In this document: piece after piece, positions 34,756-44,537 of the stretch
How positions within the stretch are numbered: the first letter of the stretch is position 1
Layout: each line of letters begins with the position of its first letter
Source: Alkalinema sp. FACHB-956
Lineage (GTDB): Bacteria > Cyanobacteriota > Cyanobacteriia > Leptolyngbyales > Leptolyngbyaceae
NCBI RefSeq assembly: GCF_014697025.1
Contig: NZ_JACJRC010000025.1
Coordinates: 1-64,000 of the forward strand
DNA: 64,000 nucleotides
Reading direction: 5' to 3'
Made by a program: the position numbers and the translations under genes
The notes under the pieces: model-generated
Told to the model about the DNA's origin: nothing
Database searches by the model: none
Seen by the model: the letters and a program-made list of their open reading frames with translations, nothing else

Positions 34756-35602
34756 CTAGAATCTGGAGTGATGCGGTGAGTCAAAATACTACAGAACACT
34801 TAGCCCTATATTCTAGTTAGCTGGAAAATACTGGAGATAATACTGATTTCATGAGTATGACATTTTTCAGATCAAACTTGAATGGGTAGAACCCCAGATT
34901 CACTTTTTACTGATTTTTGAAGTTTCAACTTCCCTAGGTTAACCGATTGCAATGATTTAACTAACTCGTCTCAGTAGTTCTCCAAAACCTAAAGTGCTGA
35001 GTTATAAATTCTCAGTAATTTCTCGGAAATTGGATATAACTTGCTCTAAGTGAAGGTCACTGTTGAATCAGCAGGTTAATCTATCAATGTCTGCTGAATT
35101 AGCCAAATGTTTGCTGGATGAACCGAGAAACTGGGAGCCTAAATGTCATGAATCTAGGAACTTAGTAAGTCATGCAATGTTAAATATTTTCTAAAGTTTG
35201 GTCAACATAACATCCAATGTCATTGGAGATTGTATCTTTTTTAGGGTTAGATACGGATTTCTGTGGTTACACGTATGAAAATTCGTTAGAAATACAGTTT
35301 ATTTTTTAATAGATATAACTTAGACCCGATAATAGCCCTTTGTTAATTTACCAATAATGGGTTGGTTAGCATTCTCAACTGCATACTTGAAGCTAGATGG
35401 AGGGGTTGAGGCAAGATCGTAGAGTAGCAGCTTTGTTTGCCTGCGAACTATTTTACTCGACTCAAATCCTGTATCAAGTCAGCGGTGTGATCTCATTTGA
35501 ATGTCGCCAATCTAAAGAATTGGTTGAAATATTCTGCATAAGAATTATCTGGATCAAGGGCTGAAATTCATTGTTGTCATTTTTAACGATCGTTGGAGTG
35601 TT
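34756..35602. other. Long AT-rich intergenic region between divergent genes
   Basis: No gene longer than a few codons is supported here. It must hold the promoters of the methyltransferase/oxidase pair and of the oxygenase at 35603. A 13-bp palindrome, CCAATG-T-CATTGG, at 35214-35226 is the only clear operator-like element. No tRNA-like fold was seen. Confidence 0.5.
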
Positions 35603-36622
35603 ATGTCGCAAAGTGTAATGACTCAGGATTGGACTCAGAAAATTAGCCAAGAACAGGCAATGGTGTTTTCTGAGCTAGGCGATCGCTTATTCAACGAATT
35701 AGCGAGCCGGATGGCAACCCGTCATCAGTACCGTTTACTGTTTGAACATACGCTCCAGCCAGAACTATTCCAGCAAATTCGGATCGCTGCAGCTGGATAC
35801 ATCTCTGCCTGTTTGAATAGTCCAATCATTCTCTCTGAACAAGAAATGATTGAGCGGCTGCTCGAAGCGCGGGAGCAAAACTTACTACCCAACTACTTAG
35901 GGACAGGTCTACTAGTTCCTAAGAAAGAGCACATCCTAGCCTTCAACCTGCTTCAGAAAAGTGTGGCCGATGCTTTTTTCCAACTAGGTGCGAATGATCT
36001 GATTGACGCGGTTGATCTTCCAGTCAATCTTCGCATGGTCTATGGCAAAACCAGTGCTGAGGTCTTGAAGTTGCCATTTACCAGTATGAAACGTCATAGT
36101 GATGTCTGGAATGGGGTTCACCCGGATGCAACGGTGGTTGTTCTGCCCTTATTTGGTGACATTGACAATATCACGATCGAAGCGGGAGAAATGCCCCGAG
36201 ACATGGAATTACCGGCCATGCGTCTCATGTCCGATTTCAATGATGGACGCGACATTCCCATGGTGGTCTCCTATGATGAAGCCAAAATGCAGCATGGCAC
36301 CATGTATTTCAATGATGCACGTGGCTTGCATCAAACGGTGCGGCGAGTTTCCCATGGATTACGGATTTCGATCGACTTCCGGTTCCGTCGGAAATTTAAT
36401 GAACCTTACCGATCGATGATTTTACCGGAGGCAATGAAGCGTCCTAGTACGGGGAATTTTGAGCAAGATATGTGTGTGCCCTACGAAGATTGGCTCAAGG
36501 TTGGTCGTGAGACGATGTTAATTTTTGATGAAACGATGGAAGAATCGAGATTACGTCGTCAGGTGGGGGATGTGCCGCTCTATATTCGGGATTATCGTCT
36601 CTTGTCCTTGAACAACGCCTAG
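35603..36622 (+). CDS. Probable Fe(II)/2-oxoglutarate-dependent oxygenase
   Basis: A 339-residue cytoplasmic protein. The C-terminal half has the facial triad expected of 2OG-Fe(II) oxygenases on a cupin-like fold: His165 and Asp167 (KRHSDVW), a distal His243 (RGLHQTV), and Arg254 eleven residues later (LRISIDFRF) to bind 2-oxoglutarate. The N-terminal half is helical. The family could not be named more closely. The gene is divergent from the methyltransferase/diiron-oxidase pair, and the three together could make or modify a small molecule by two oxidations and a methylation. The motif spacing is convincing but the assignment needs a profile search. Confidence 0.6.
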   Translation: MSQSVMTQDWTQKISQEQAMVFSELGDRLFNELASRMATRHQYRLLFEHTLQPELFQQIRIAAAGYISACLNSPIILSEQEMIERLLEAREQNLLPNYLGTGLLVPKKEHILAFNLLQKSVADAFFQLGANDLIDAVDLPVNLRMVYGKTSAEVLKLPFTSMKRHSDVWNGVHPDATVVVLPLFGDIDNITIEAGEMPRDMELPAMRLMSDFNDGRDIPMVVSYDEAKMQHGTMYFNDARGLHQTVRRVSHGLRISIDFRFRRKFNEPYRSMILPEAMKRPSTGNFEQDMCVPYEDWLKVGRETMLIFDETMEESRLRRQVGDVPLYIRDYRLLSLNNA

Positions 36623-36692
36623 TCAGCACAACAGTCATTGCAGCTGCATTCACTGTTGCATTAAATCTTGCATTAAATGTTGCAGATATCCC

Positions 36693-36760
36693 ATTGCGGA
36701 TGAACGCTAGCAGACCGGGATCCCCTATGGGGTAACGTTTTCTATTGCTTCATCCGCAAT
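36693..36760 (+). terminator. Inverted repeat after the oxygenase gene
   Basis: ATTGCGGATGAA (36693-36704) pairs exactly with TTCATCCGCAAT (36749-36760); inside is a smaller CCCC-TAT-GGGG hairpin. It lies about 70 nt past the oxygenase stop and is followed by TTTCATCAATTTTCAT. The rest of 36623-36944 has only short direct repeats (TTGCATTAAAT twice at 36656-36679; CCTGCTTGAT three times at about 36820-36860) and the promoter of the next gene. Confidence 0.5.
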
Positions 36761-36944
36761 TTTCATCAATTTTCATAGTGGCCTTAGAGGTTTCTGCTGC
36801 TGCCTCATCCCTGTTACTTCCTGCTTGATTCGCCCTGCTTGATGACTCCCCTGCTTGATGCCTCAAAGTACAGGCTTTTTCTAGCAAATTTCCCTTGCCC
36901 TGCTCCTAACCGCCCTAGGAATTCTATGATGTAAACGTTGATCA

Positions 36945-38486
36945 ATGGATAAATCAATGGATCGATTAACGAAGGGCTGGCGAGTTGGACAACGGGTGAC
37001 GATCGCACTAGCAGTGTGGAGCGTTGCTTTACCCGCTTGGGCTGAGGTGGTGAAGCTGAATTTATTGCACTTCAATGATGTCTATGAAATTACACCTGTG
37101 CAAGGGGGCCAACGTGGTGGATTAGCACGCCTAGCGACCCTACGGCAACAATTGTTGCGAGAGAACCCGCGCACGTATACGATTTTGGCTGGAGATTTCC
37201 TGAGTCCCTCTGCGCTGGGAACTGCAAAGGTAGATGGCGATCGGTTGGCGGGTCGCCAGATGGTGGCTACCTTGAATGCGTTAGGACTTGACTATGCCAC
37301 CTTTGGCAACCATGAATTCGATATTTCAGAGCAGCAATTTAATCAACGCTTACAAGAATCTAAATTTCAATGGTTTTCCAGTAATGTACTGGATAAAAAA
37401 GGTGCTGCGTTCCCCAATGTGCCAAAGTCTGTGGTCTTCAATTTGAAAGGGACACAAGGTACAATTGTCCGGGTGGGTTTAATGGGCTTAACAATTGCTT
37501 CCAATCCGGTGGATTATGTGCAGTATCAGGATGTTCTGGTCTCGGCACGTCAACAGGTCAAGGCGTTACGCGATCGTGTAGATGTGCTTGTGGCTGTAAC
37601 CCATTTGAGTATTGATCAGGATCGCCAGTTGGCCGAAGCGGTGCCAGAACTCGATTTGATTTTGGGTGGCCATGAGCATGAAAATATTCAGCAGTGGCGG
37701 CTGACCCAGCGCCCAGCCCGATCGCCCCAATGTCCCCTGTCCAAAACGCCCATTTTTAAAGCAGATGCTAATGCGGTAACAGCCTATATCCATCGCTTAA
37801 GTTACGACACGACGACCCGCTGTTTGACGATCGCTTCAGAATTGCGGGATATTACTGCCGATCTACCGGACGATCGTCGGACAGCACAAGTCGTCCAGGA
37901 GTGGGTTAACAAGGGGTTTGCGGGGTTTCGCACCGATGGGTTTGAACCGCAACAGGTGATTGCCACGATCCGAATGGCCCTAGATGGGCGAGAAAGTGTG
38001 GTTCGTAACCAAGCCACGCCCTTAACCGATCTGATTGCTCAATCGATGCTGCGATCGCGACAGGGCACGGAATTAGCCATTTTCAACAGTGGTGGCATTC
38101 GCATTGATGATGTCATTCCAGCGGGGCCGATTACCCAGTACGATGTGATTCGGATTTTACCCTTTGGGGGCAAAGTGCTGACGGTCAACCTACGCGGTGA
38201 TATTTTGCAGAAAGTGCTAGAAATTGGCCAAACCAATCGCGGCAATGGTGGGTATTTGCAAACAGCAAATGTGCAGCGGGATGCCACAAAGCCAGTCTGG
38301 TTAATTCAGGGCAAACCGTTGGAACCTCAACGGGTTTACCGCGTTGCGATCAATGACTTTTTAGTCAGTGGTCGAGAACAGAACTTAGGGTTTCTGAAGC
38401 TGGGAGAACCTGGGATTCAACTCGTGACAAGTGGTGAAGATGTTCGCTTTGCGTTGATTCAAGCGTTGAAGTTATTATCTCCCTAA
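36945..38486 (+). CDS. Secreted 5'-nucleotidase/UshA-family metallophosphoesterase
   Basis: A periplasmic or secreted phosphohydrolase of 513 residues that releases phosphate from nucleotides. The signal peptide ends WAE (about residue 34). The metallophosphoesterase domain has metal-binding motifs HFNDVYE (Asp45), LAGDFLSPS (Asp84), FGNHEFD (Asn122-His123), THLSID and GGHEHE. The C-terminal 5'-nucleotidase domain (about 320-510) contains NQATPLTDLIAQSM, FNSGGIRID and NRGNGGYLQ. The length and order are normal for a short UshA-type enzyme. Phosphate scavenging is the likely role. No Pho-box was identified upstream. It faces the HlyD-type gene, with a hairpin between the two. Confidence 0.9.
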   Translation: MDKSMDRLTKGWRVGQRVTIALAVWSVALPAWAEVVKLNLLHFNDVYEITPVQGGQRGGLARLATLRQQLLRENPRTYTILAGDFLSPSALGTAKVDGDRLAGRQMVATLNALGLDYATFGNHEFDISEQQFNQRLQESKFQWFSSNVLDKKGAAFPNVPKSVVFNLKGTQGTIVRVGLMGLTIASNPVDYVQYQDVLVSARQQVKALRDRVDVLVAVTHLSIDQDRQLAEAVPELDLILGGHEHENIQQWRLTQRPARSPQCPLSKTPIFKADANAVTAYIHRLSYDTTTRCLTIASELRDITADLPDDRRTAQVVQEWVNKGFAGFRTDGFEPQQVIATIRMALDGRESVVRNQATPLTDLIAQSMLRSRQGTELAIFNSGGIRIDDVIPAGPITQYDVIRILPFGGKVLTVNLRGDILQKVLEIGQTNRGNGGYLQTANVQRDATKPVWLIQGKPLEPQRVYRVAINDFLVSGREQNLGFLKLGEPGIQLVTSGEDVRFALIQALKLLSP

Positions 38487-38609
38487 AAATTTCTATTTTG
38501 ATTGTGAATGTTGTGGAGTTCCCATGAGTCGTTTTATTGCTATTAGATATTTTTCGATCTGTAACGATCGTGGGATCTCCCTAACCACAGTCCAATAAAT
38601 TCGCTACTA

Positions 38610-38833
38610 TATAAGTGGGCTAGGTAGTCAGCCCTCCCCTCCAAAAAGCAGCCAGTCTCTGAACTATAGCGCGGATAGATAAGAGAAGCTGAACGGAAGT
38701 CCCGAAGGACACAACAACGGAGGACAGTTGCTACTCAACCCATAGTCCGGTTGGTTAAGGAGGCAACCTTGCAGCAGACTGAAAATGAGACCTAAAGCGG
38801 GAGTCAGTTATCTAAGCTGTCTCCCGCTTTGTT
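38610..38833 (+). ncRNA. Possible structured RNA between convergent genes
   Basis: No protein gene fits 38487-38893, apart from a doubtful 24-codon frame at 38524. The stretch can fold into several stems: GTCC-CGAA-GGAC near 38700-38709, GGTTG/CAACC near 38749-38768, and a long-range CAGTCT/AGACTG pair (about 38653 with about 38776). It ends in a strong GC hairpin. It does not match my memory of SRP RNA, RNase P, tmRNA or common riboswitches. A 6S-like or lineage-specific RNA is possible. The strand is assumed from the terminator position and could be the reverse. Confidence 0.3.
38794..38830. terminator. Bidirectional terminator hairpin
   Basis: AAAGCGGGAG (38794-38803) pairs with CTCCCGCTTT (38821-38830), and the loop continues the stem with CAG/CTG. 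It sits between the convergent 5'-nucleotidase and HlyD-type genes and could end both transcripts. Confidence 0.65.
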
Positions 38834-38893
38834 ATGGGTAATTCTGTATGGGGAACTGTTGTTGGGGATCTCTGGGCCTGTCTTGCTCGATCG

Positions 38894-40351
38894 TTACTTG
38901 GCCATGTCTGCCTGAACAAGGACTCCATGTTTAACACTATCTGTTGGATGGAGAATCACTGTATCCCCCAGTTGTAGCCCCTGCTTGACCTCGGCCATCA
39001 GGTGGTTGCGTTGCCCAATTTGAACGGGTTGCTGTTGGGCTTTACCGCCGTCAACCTTAAACAGACACCAATCTGCCAGATTTTTCTGACAGCGAAAGAG
39101 GGCACTTAAGGGCACTTGTAGCCGATCGCGGCCTTCCCAAATCACAATTTTGACATCAACTCGATAGCCATCTCCCAGGGTTTTGGGTGGGTTGCTGAAT
39201 TGACCAATCACATTGACCCGTTGTTCTTCGATTCCCAAGGCGGATACTTTGGTAAAGGCCATGGGCTCCACTTGTTGCACGGAGGCTCGAATCGGTGGCT
39301 GATTTCCCTGGGTGACTAAAATGACATGACCGGGCTTGACCTTTTCGGCATCACTCGATAGGGTATCAATCACTAACTCCAGCTTGCTAATGTCCCCCAG
39401 AGACACAATGGGAGTGCCTTCTGCGACAAACTGTGCGCTCTTGCGATCGATCGATAAAACTTGGCCCGTAATCGGCGATCGAACGATGGTTTGGGCTGCA
39501 TCCTCTTGCAGTCGATAGAGCTCTGCCTCCGCACTGGCAATTTTGGCATCATAGACTTGCAGTAAATAGTCAGGGTCGCTTTGCTCTTGCTGCAAGATTC
39601 CCAAGGCCGCTTGGGTCATTTTGATCTCCGAACTTGCCGCTGCAACGGCTAATTGGGCCGCTTCTAATTCTCTCTGCTGCGTAATCATGGCTAATTGAGA
39701 AGATTCCAGCGATTTCTGAGGAATTGCGCCTATGGCGGCTAGCGCTCGATCGCGTTGCCAATCGCGGGTCATCTGATCGAGTTGGGCTTGGGCCTGATTA
39801 ACTCGGGCTTGCGCTTGCTGCTGCTTGGCTTGGGCGGCTTGAATTTGGGCTTGGGCTTGGGCGATCGCGGCGGCTTTGGGGCGTTGCGTTTTTACGCCAT
39901 CCCGTTGGGCCTTCCACTCCTGCAATTGGCTTTGGATCTGCTGTACCGAGGTTGCTAACGAAAGGGGATCAAGTTTGGCAATGACGGCCCCGGCTGCCAC
40001 CCGATCGCCCACGTCCAAGGCCACTCTTTGCAATCTACCGCTGACAGGGGCGGCGACAACAAAGCGATCGTGAATTCGCGTTTTACCCTCCGCATTCACC
40101 GTGACCTGTAAATCGCCGCGCTGAACAGTGGCCACCTGCACAACCACAGGCACCGGTTTGAGGGCATTGGCGATGATACCTACCCCGATCGTACCGACTG
40201 TCCCCCAGAGCAGCCCTTTGAGCCAATGTTTAGGCGGTGGCCAAGGCCAAGGGGGAGGCTGGTGCTTGGGGGCCTTGCCCAAGGGCTGGGCGGCGGGTGG
40301 CGTGGCTTGTTGATCTGGGAGGGGCGGCTGGGGTTTGGGTAAACGGATCAT
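38894..40351 (-). CDS. HlyD/MacA-family membrane-fusion (periplasmic adaptor) protein, DevB-like
   Basis: The adaptor of a tripartite ABC exporter linking the inner-membrane transporter to an outer-membrane channel. A Pro-rich cytoplasmic N-terminus (about 1-45) precedes one transmembrane helix (about 47-66). A lipoyl half follows (VAAPVSGRLQRVALDVGDRV), then a Gln/Ala-rich coiled-coil hairpin (about 130-265, with AAIAQAQAQIQAAQAKQQQA), the second lipoyl half (TIVRSPITGQVLSIDRKSAQ) and beta-barrel domains to residue 485. It is divergent from the FtsX-type permease at 40558 with 206 nt between. DevB exports glycolipids in heterocyst formers; the cargo here cannot be inferred. Confidence 0.87.
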   Translation of the reverse strand: MIRLPKPQPPLPDQQATPPAAQPLGKAPKHQPPPWPWPPPKHWLKGLLWGTVGTIGVGIIANALKPVPVVVQVATVQRGDLQVTVNAEGKTRIHDRFVVAAPVSGRLQRVALDVGDRVAAGAVIAKLDPLSLATSVQQIQSQLQEWKAQRDGVKTQRPKAAAIAQAQAQIQAAQAKQQQAQARVNQAQAQLDQMTRDWQRDRALAAIGAIPQKSLESSQLAMITQQRELEAAQLAVAAASSEIKMTQAALGILQQEQSDPDYLLQVYDAKIASAEAELYRLQEDAAQTIVRSPITGQVLSIDRKSAQFVAEGTPIVSLGDISKLELVIDTLSSDAEKVKPGHVILVTQGNQPPIRASVQQVEPMAFTKVSALGIEEQRVNVIGQFSNPPKTLGDGYRVDVKIVIWEGRDRLQVPLSALFRCQKNLADWCLFKVDGGKAQQQPVQIGQRNHLMAEVKQGLQLGDTVILHPTDSVKHGVLVQADMAK

Positions 40352-40557
40352 AGCTGGCAGTCTCCCTAGAGTGAAAGCGATGAATCAGGCGATCGGCGGT
40401 TGTGACCTTGCTTTACTAGATACCGAAAAAACTTGAGGGAAATGTGAAGGGGCGTGCCTGGTGGCCTCTGGTGGTGGCTTCACAAGATGCTCAAGATTTC
40501 TCTGTAGGGTAAGGGCAGCGCACGGTTAGCACGGTTGGATCAGATGGGTAGGGTGGT

Positions 40558-42921
40558 ATGAAGAGCCTCGATCGAAAACTCATGCGCGATCTTTGGCGAT
40601 TGCGGGGACAGGTGATTGCGATCGCGCTGATTGTCGCCTGCGGTTTGGCCAGTTTTGTGGCGATGACGGGCACCTATGAGGCATTACAACTCACACAAGC
40701 CAATTATTACGAACAATATCGGCTAGCCGATGTGTTTGCGTCGGTTAAACGCGCACCAGAGTCTTTGGTCTCAACCATTGCAGCCATTCCAGGCGTGGCC
40801 CAGGTGCAAACTCGCGTCGTGGCGGAGGTGAATCTGGATTTGCCCGATCGACGGGAACCCAGTTCCGCCCGCTTGATTTCAATTCCCGCTGAACAGCAAC
40901 CGATTTTGAATGATTTATATTTACGGCAAGGGCGGTATATCGATCCCAGTCATCGCGATGAGGTGATTATCAGTGAAGCCTTTGCCCTCGCCAATCATCT
41001 CTCCTTGGGGGATGATTTAGGTGCTGTGATCAATGGGCGTTGGCAGACCTTACAGATTGTCGGCTTGGCGCTGTCGCCAGAATATATCTATGAGATTAAA
41101 CCAGGTGCTGTATTTTCCGATAATCGCTATTTTGGCGTGATGTGGATGGAGCGCGACGCGATCGCCCAAGCCTTTGATATGAAGGGTGCATTTAACGACG
41201 TGGCAGTGAGTCTACTGCCCCAGGCGGTTCTAGAAGATGTGATGTTTCAATTAGATCAGGTGTTGGCGCAGTATGGCGGGATTACGGCGATCGCCCGCAA
41301 GGATCAGCTTTCCAATCGCTTTATTACTGAAGAAATCCGCCAGCTTTGGACCCATGCAGTCACGTTACCGACCATTTTCTTGGGGATTGGCGCTTTTTTG
41401 TTGCATATGGTGTTGACGCGACTCATCAGCACCCAACGGGAACAAATTGCCATTCTCAAGGCCTTTGGCTATAGCCATGGGGCGATCGGGTGGCATTTTC
41501 TCAAATTTGTTTTGGTGATTGTGGCGCTGGGAGTGGCGCTGGGAACGGGAGTCGGCATCTGGCTGGGCGGGGGGTTAATTAAACTCTATACCGAGTTCTA
41601 TCGCTTTCCCGAACTCCAGTATCAATTGAGTCCACTACGACAGGTGCAAGGTGCATTAATTAGCGCTGGGGCAGCCACGATCGGCGCTTTAAGTGCTGTC
41701 CGCCATGTATTTGCCATGGCTCCGGCGGAAGCAATGCGCCCAGAACCCCCAGCCCAGTTCCATCGCACCTTGATGGAGCGATTGGGGCTACAGCGCTATT
41801 TATCGCCCGTTTGGCAAATTATTATTCGGAACCTGGAGCGTAAACCGATCCAATCCAGTTTATCTACGTTAGGTATTGCCGCAGCGATTATGCTACTGGT
41901 GGTCGGGCGATTTTCCATGGATGCGGTGAACTATATGATGGACGTACAGTTTGGCCTAATCCAACGCGATGATATAACCGTTATGTTTAACCAACTCCGT
42001 CCCACCAGTGTGGCCTATGATTTATTGCATTTGCCAGGAGTTTTGCAAACGGAAGGCTTTCGCAATGTGCCCGTCAAGCTCCGCGCCAACCACCGCAGTT
42101 ATCAATTGGCCCTGACCGGATTAACCCCAGAAACAGAATTGCGGCAACTGGTCGATCGGCAATTAAAGACCGTCGCACTCCCCCTCGATGGCCTACTCCT
42201 GACCCAGGAATTAAGCAAAATCTTGGCCGTTCAACCGGGGGATATGGTAGTGGCCGAAATGCTGGAGGGGAATCGTGCCATTCGGACGGTGCCGATCGTG
42301 GGACTGGTGGATGAAATGTTAGGGTTATCTGCCTATATGGATTTGGGGGCACTGAATCGGTTGATGCAGGAGGGAAACGTGATTTCAGGGGCGATGCTCG
42401 CTGTGGATGCAGGCCAACTCGATCCGCTCTATCAAGCCCTCAAGCGAACCCCCATGATCGCCAGCGTGAATTTGCGACAAGCGACCTTGCAACGCTTTCA
42501 AGAAACGATCGCACAAAACCAAGCCATCATGAATACAATTCAAATTACGTTTTCCTGCATTATTGCTGCGGGGGTGATTTATAACACGGCTCGCATTGCG
42601 CTTTCTGAACGAAGTCGGGAACTAGCCACACTGCGCATTATCGGCTTTTCCCGTGCCCAAATTGCAGTGATTTTGCTGGGTGAGCAGGCGATGTTAACCT
42701 TACTGGCTATTCCGATCGGCTGTGGATTGGGCTATGGACTAGCTGGATTATTGAGTCTATCCCTGAGTAATGATTTATACCGTTTCCCATTAATTATTCA
42801 GCCTGCCAGTTATGTCTTTGCGCTGACGGTAGTGGCGATCGCAGCCATGTTCTCTGGTTGGATGGTATGGCGAAATTTGGAGCATTTAGATTTGATAGCG
42901 GTTTTGAAGACTCGGGAATAA
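40558..42921 (+). CDS. FtsX/MacB-like ABC transporter permease, DevC-like
   Basis: The inner-membrane permease of the ABC exporter. The 787 residues hold two FtsX-type halves. The first helix (about 15-37, [20 protein letters not shown]) is followed by a large extracytoplasmic domain and a three-helix bundle (about 270-385, with [20 protein letters not shown]). A second helix sits at about 430-450, then another periplasmic domain and a final bundle at about 665-780 ([20 protein letters not shown]). The repeated xRxxxATLRIIG-type coupling helices contact the ATPase. It is divergent from the HlyD gene. The likely ATPase is at 44538-45317 on the other strand, an unusual split arrangement. Confidence 0.9.
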   Translation: MKSLDRKLMRDLWRLRGQVIAIALIVACGLASFVAMTGTYEALQLTQANYYEQYRLADVFASVKRAPESLVSTIAAIPGVAQVQTRVVAEVNLDLPDRREPSSARLISIPAEQQPILNDLYLRQGRYIDPSHRDEVIISEAFALANHLSLGDDLGAVINGRWQTLQIVGLALSPEYIYEIKPGAVFSDNRYFGVMWMERDAIAQAFDMKGAFNDVAVSLLPQAVLEDVMFQLDQVLAQYGGITAIARKDQLSNRFITEEIRQLWTHAVTLPTIFLGIGAFLLHMVLTRLISTQREQIAILKAFGYSHGAIGWHFLKFVLVIVALGVALGTGVGIWLGGGLIKLYTEFYRFPELQYQLSPLRQVQGALISAGAATIGALSAVRHVFAMAPAEAMRPEPPAQFHRTLMERLGLQRYLSPVWQIIIRNLERKPIQSSLSTLGIAAAIMLLVVGRFSMDAVNYMMDVQFGLIQRDDITVMFNQLRPTSVAYDLLHLPGVLQTEGFRNVPVKLRANHRSYQLALTGLTPETELRQLVDRQLKTVALPLDGLLLTQELSKILAVQPGDMVVAEMLEGNRAIRTVPIVGLVDEMLGLSAYMDLGALNRLMQEGNVISGAMLAVDAGQLDPLYQALKRTPMIASVNLRQATLQRFQETIAQNQAIMNTIQITFSCIIAAGVIYNTARIALSERSRELATLRIIGFSRAQIAVILLGEQAMLTLLAIPIGCGLGYGLAGLLSLSLSNDLYRFPLIIQPASYVFALTVVAIAAMFSGWMVWRNLEHLDLIAVLKTRE

Positions 42922-42974
42922 GTTGATCGCAATCCCCGAAGCCATATGCATAGCTACTTGTTGCTAGGTTGCCT

Positions 42975-43024
42975 AAAGTTTACAACTATAAATCCATATA
43001 AAGTTTACAACTATAAATCCATAT
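42975..43024. repeat. 25-bp exact tandem duplication
   Basis: The unit at 42975-42999 (starting AAAGTTTACAACTATAAATC) is repeated exactly at 43000-43024, in the gap between the permease and the pentapeptide-repeat gene. Confidence 0.9.
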
Positions 43025-43176
43025 CATAAGCTAGTATAGGATTACAATAATCAATACAGCAATCTCAATCTTTTCAAGCAGTTTTGCGAGCAGTCTTGAG
43101 TAACGATAGAAATCAACAAGACTAACTATTGAGTTTTTCTTGAGATCAGCCCTTCAATACATCGAGGAATATAAAA

Positions 43177-43692
43177 ATGGATGCCCAAGAGATTATGCGA
43201 CGTTACGCCGCAGGTCATCGAGATTTTAGTCAGGTAAAACTCATTCAGATTTGTCTAGTCAAGGCAAAGTTAGTTGGTGCAAAGCTGACGGGAGCCGATT
43301 TGATTGGTGCAAATTTACAGGGGGCTGAGTTGACTGACGCGCATTTAGCACAAGCTCGGCTGAATCAGGCTAATTTAAGTGATTCAACAATGGTTGAAGC
43401 TTGTTTAGAACATGCAGATTTGAGCGGCGCAGATCTCAGTGGAGCAGATTTACGTTATGCCGACTTACATGGAGCCAATTTGAGTGATGCTAAACTCGGG
43501 GGAACGGAACTCAATCAGGCCAATCTAGATGACGCAAATCTGCAAGGTGCGGATTTGCGCGGTGCAGATTTACGCGGTGCATCCTTACGGCAGGCAGACT
43601 TGCGAGGGGCAAATCTCACAGGCGTCTATCTAGAGGATGCTGATCTAACGGGTGCTAATCTTGATGGAACGATTTCTATGATGAGTTCTTAG
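43177..43692 (+). CDS. Pentapeptide-repeat protein
   Basis: A 171-residue protein built mainly of A(D/N)LxG-type pentapeptides from about residue 35 to 168 (for example ADLSGADLSGADLRYADLHG, then ADLRGADLRGASLRQADLRG). Such repeats form a right-handed square beta-helix. About 27 repeats, nearly seven coils, are present with no long interruption. No signal peptide is present, and the first 25 residues (MDAQEIMRRYAAGHRDFSQV) form a usual cyanobacterial cap. The function is unknown; some relatives mimic DNA or act as regulators. Its end overlaps the convergent hydroxylase gene by 17 nt. Confidence 0.93.
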   Translation: MDAQEIMRRYAAGHRDFSQVKLIQICLVKAKLVGAKLTGADLIGANLQGAELTDAHLAQARLNQANLSDSTMVEACLEHADLSGADLSGADLRYADLHGANLSDAKLGGTELNQANLDDANLQGADLRGADLRGASLRQADLRGANLTGVYLEDADLTGANLDGTISMMSS

Positions 43693-44443
43693 AGGGAAGC
43701 GTGGGAGCTTGCGTATTGAGCAGGCGATCCCAAAAGGTAAAATATAATCCATAATTCACTGTATATTGGCGATGATGACAGGAGTGGTGGGCTGGACCAA
43801 TCATATACATTTCCAACCAATGGTGTGGAAAAGCAGGAGACAGTTGATCGATCTCTAAGTGATTAATAACCGCCCAAATTGTCATGGTTATCGAGATCGC
43901 AATCAACGTGATGAAATGGAGAGGTATCACAAAGATAATCACAACTAGAAATAGGGCATGAACTATAGCTTCTAGGGGATCAAAGGCAAAGGAAGTCCAA
44001 GGTGTAGGATAACGTGATCGATGATGTCCTTGGTGCATCCAGCGAAAGAGCGCTGGATGATGAAATAAACGATGGGTAAAGTAAAAATAGGTATCCTGAA
44101 GGAGTAAGACAAGAAGGTAACTAAAGGGAATATACCAAAGGTCATACTGTTGTAGTAGATAATATAAACGTGTAAGTCCTAATGTATAGGCTGACATCAT
44201 TAATGCAGCCGCGATCGCAAATATTCCCGTAGATAAAACTGATAGTTTAATATCATGCCAAATTAAGTGCCAAGCGCGCCTCCGGAAAGCGCGATCCGAT
44301 GTTGAGGCGATCGGCCCTTCACGGATATAAAAAAAGCAAAATACTCCACCAGCCACTAGAAAATACCGTAACAAGATAATTCCTAAGAAGGCTATACTAT
44401 ACAACCCAAATGAACTGACTATTATTTCCATTATGTACTTCAT
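43676..44443 (-). CDS. Sterol desaturase/fatty-acid hydroxylase family membrane protein
   Basis: A 255-residue integral membrane diiron enzyme. The eight-histidine signature is present: His124, His128 and His129 (THRLFHH), His137, His140 and His141 (HQGHH), His195 (NHLE), and His219, His220, His223 and His224 (AHHSCHH). Helices lie at about 12-40, 68-92, 104-122 and 160-190. Related cyanobacterial enzymes hydroxylate or desaturate lipids or carotenoids (CrtR is a cousin), but the substrate cannot be assigned. Its 3' end overlaps the pentapeptide-repeat gene on the other strand. It lies between the exporter permease and the exporter ATPase, so it could act on the exported lipid; that is an inference. 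Confidence 0.9.
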   Translation of the reverse strand: MKYIMEIIVSSFGLYSIAFLGIILLRYFLVAGGVFCFFYIREGPIASTSDRAFRRRAWHLIWHDIKLSVLSTGIFAIAAALMMSAYTLGLTRLYYLLQQYDLWYIPFSYLLVLLLQDTYFYFTHRLFHHPALFRWMHQGHHRSRYPTPWTSFAFDPLEAIVHALFLVVIIFVIPLHFITLIAISITMTIWAVINHLEIDQLSPAFPHHWLEMYMIGPAHHSCHHRQYTVNYGLYFTFWDRLLNTQAPTLPSKNSS

Positions 44444-44537
44444 CTATAAGCCATACTATTTTAGTATCGCGTGTTTGTTGCTTTATGTGTTGTCTTTGTT
44501 GCTAAAAATTGATATTCACAATAATTCCTCATCCTGC

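Noticed and set aside
34756..35602. Hidden small gene or tRNA in the long gap before the oxygenase
   Set aside because: All frames are short and lack ribosome-binding sites, and no cloverleaf or GTTCRA T-loop with matching arms was found.
38524..38598. 24-codon frame MSRFIAIRYF... with a GTGGAG element upstream
   Set aside because: It could be a leader peptide, but nothing attenuator-like follows it within a transcript that leads to a gene; the next gene is on the opposite strand.
38600..38790. SRP RNA, RNase P RNA, tmRNA or a common riboswitch
   Set aside because: The conserved loops I know for these (for example GGAAGGAAGCAGC of SRP RNA or GAGGAAAGTCC of RNase P) are absent, so only an unassigned structured RNA is proposed.
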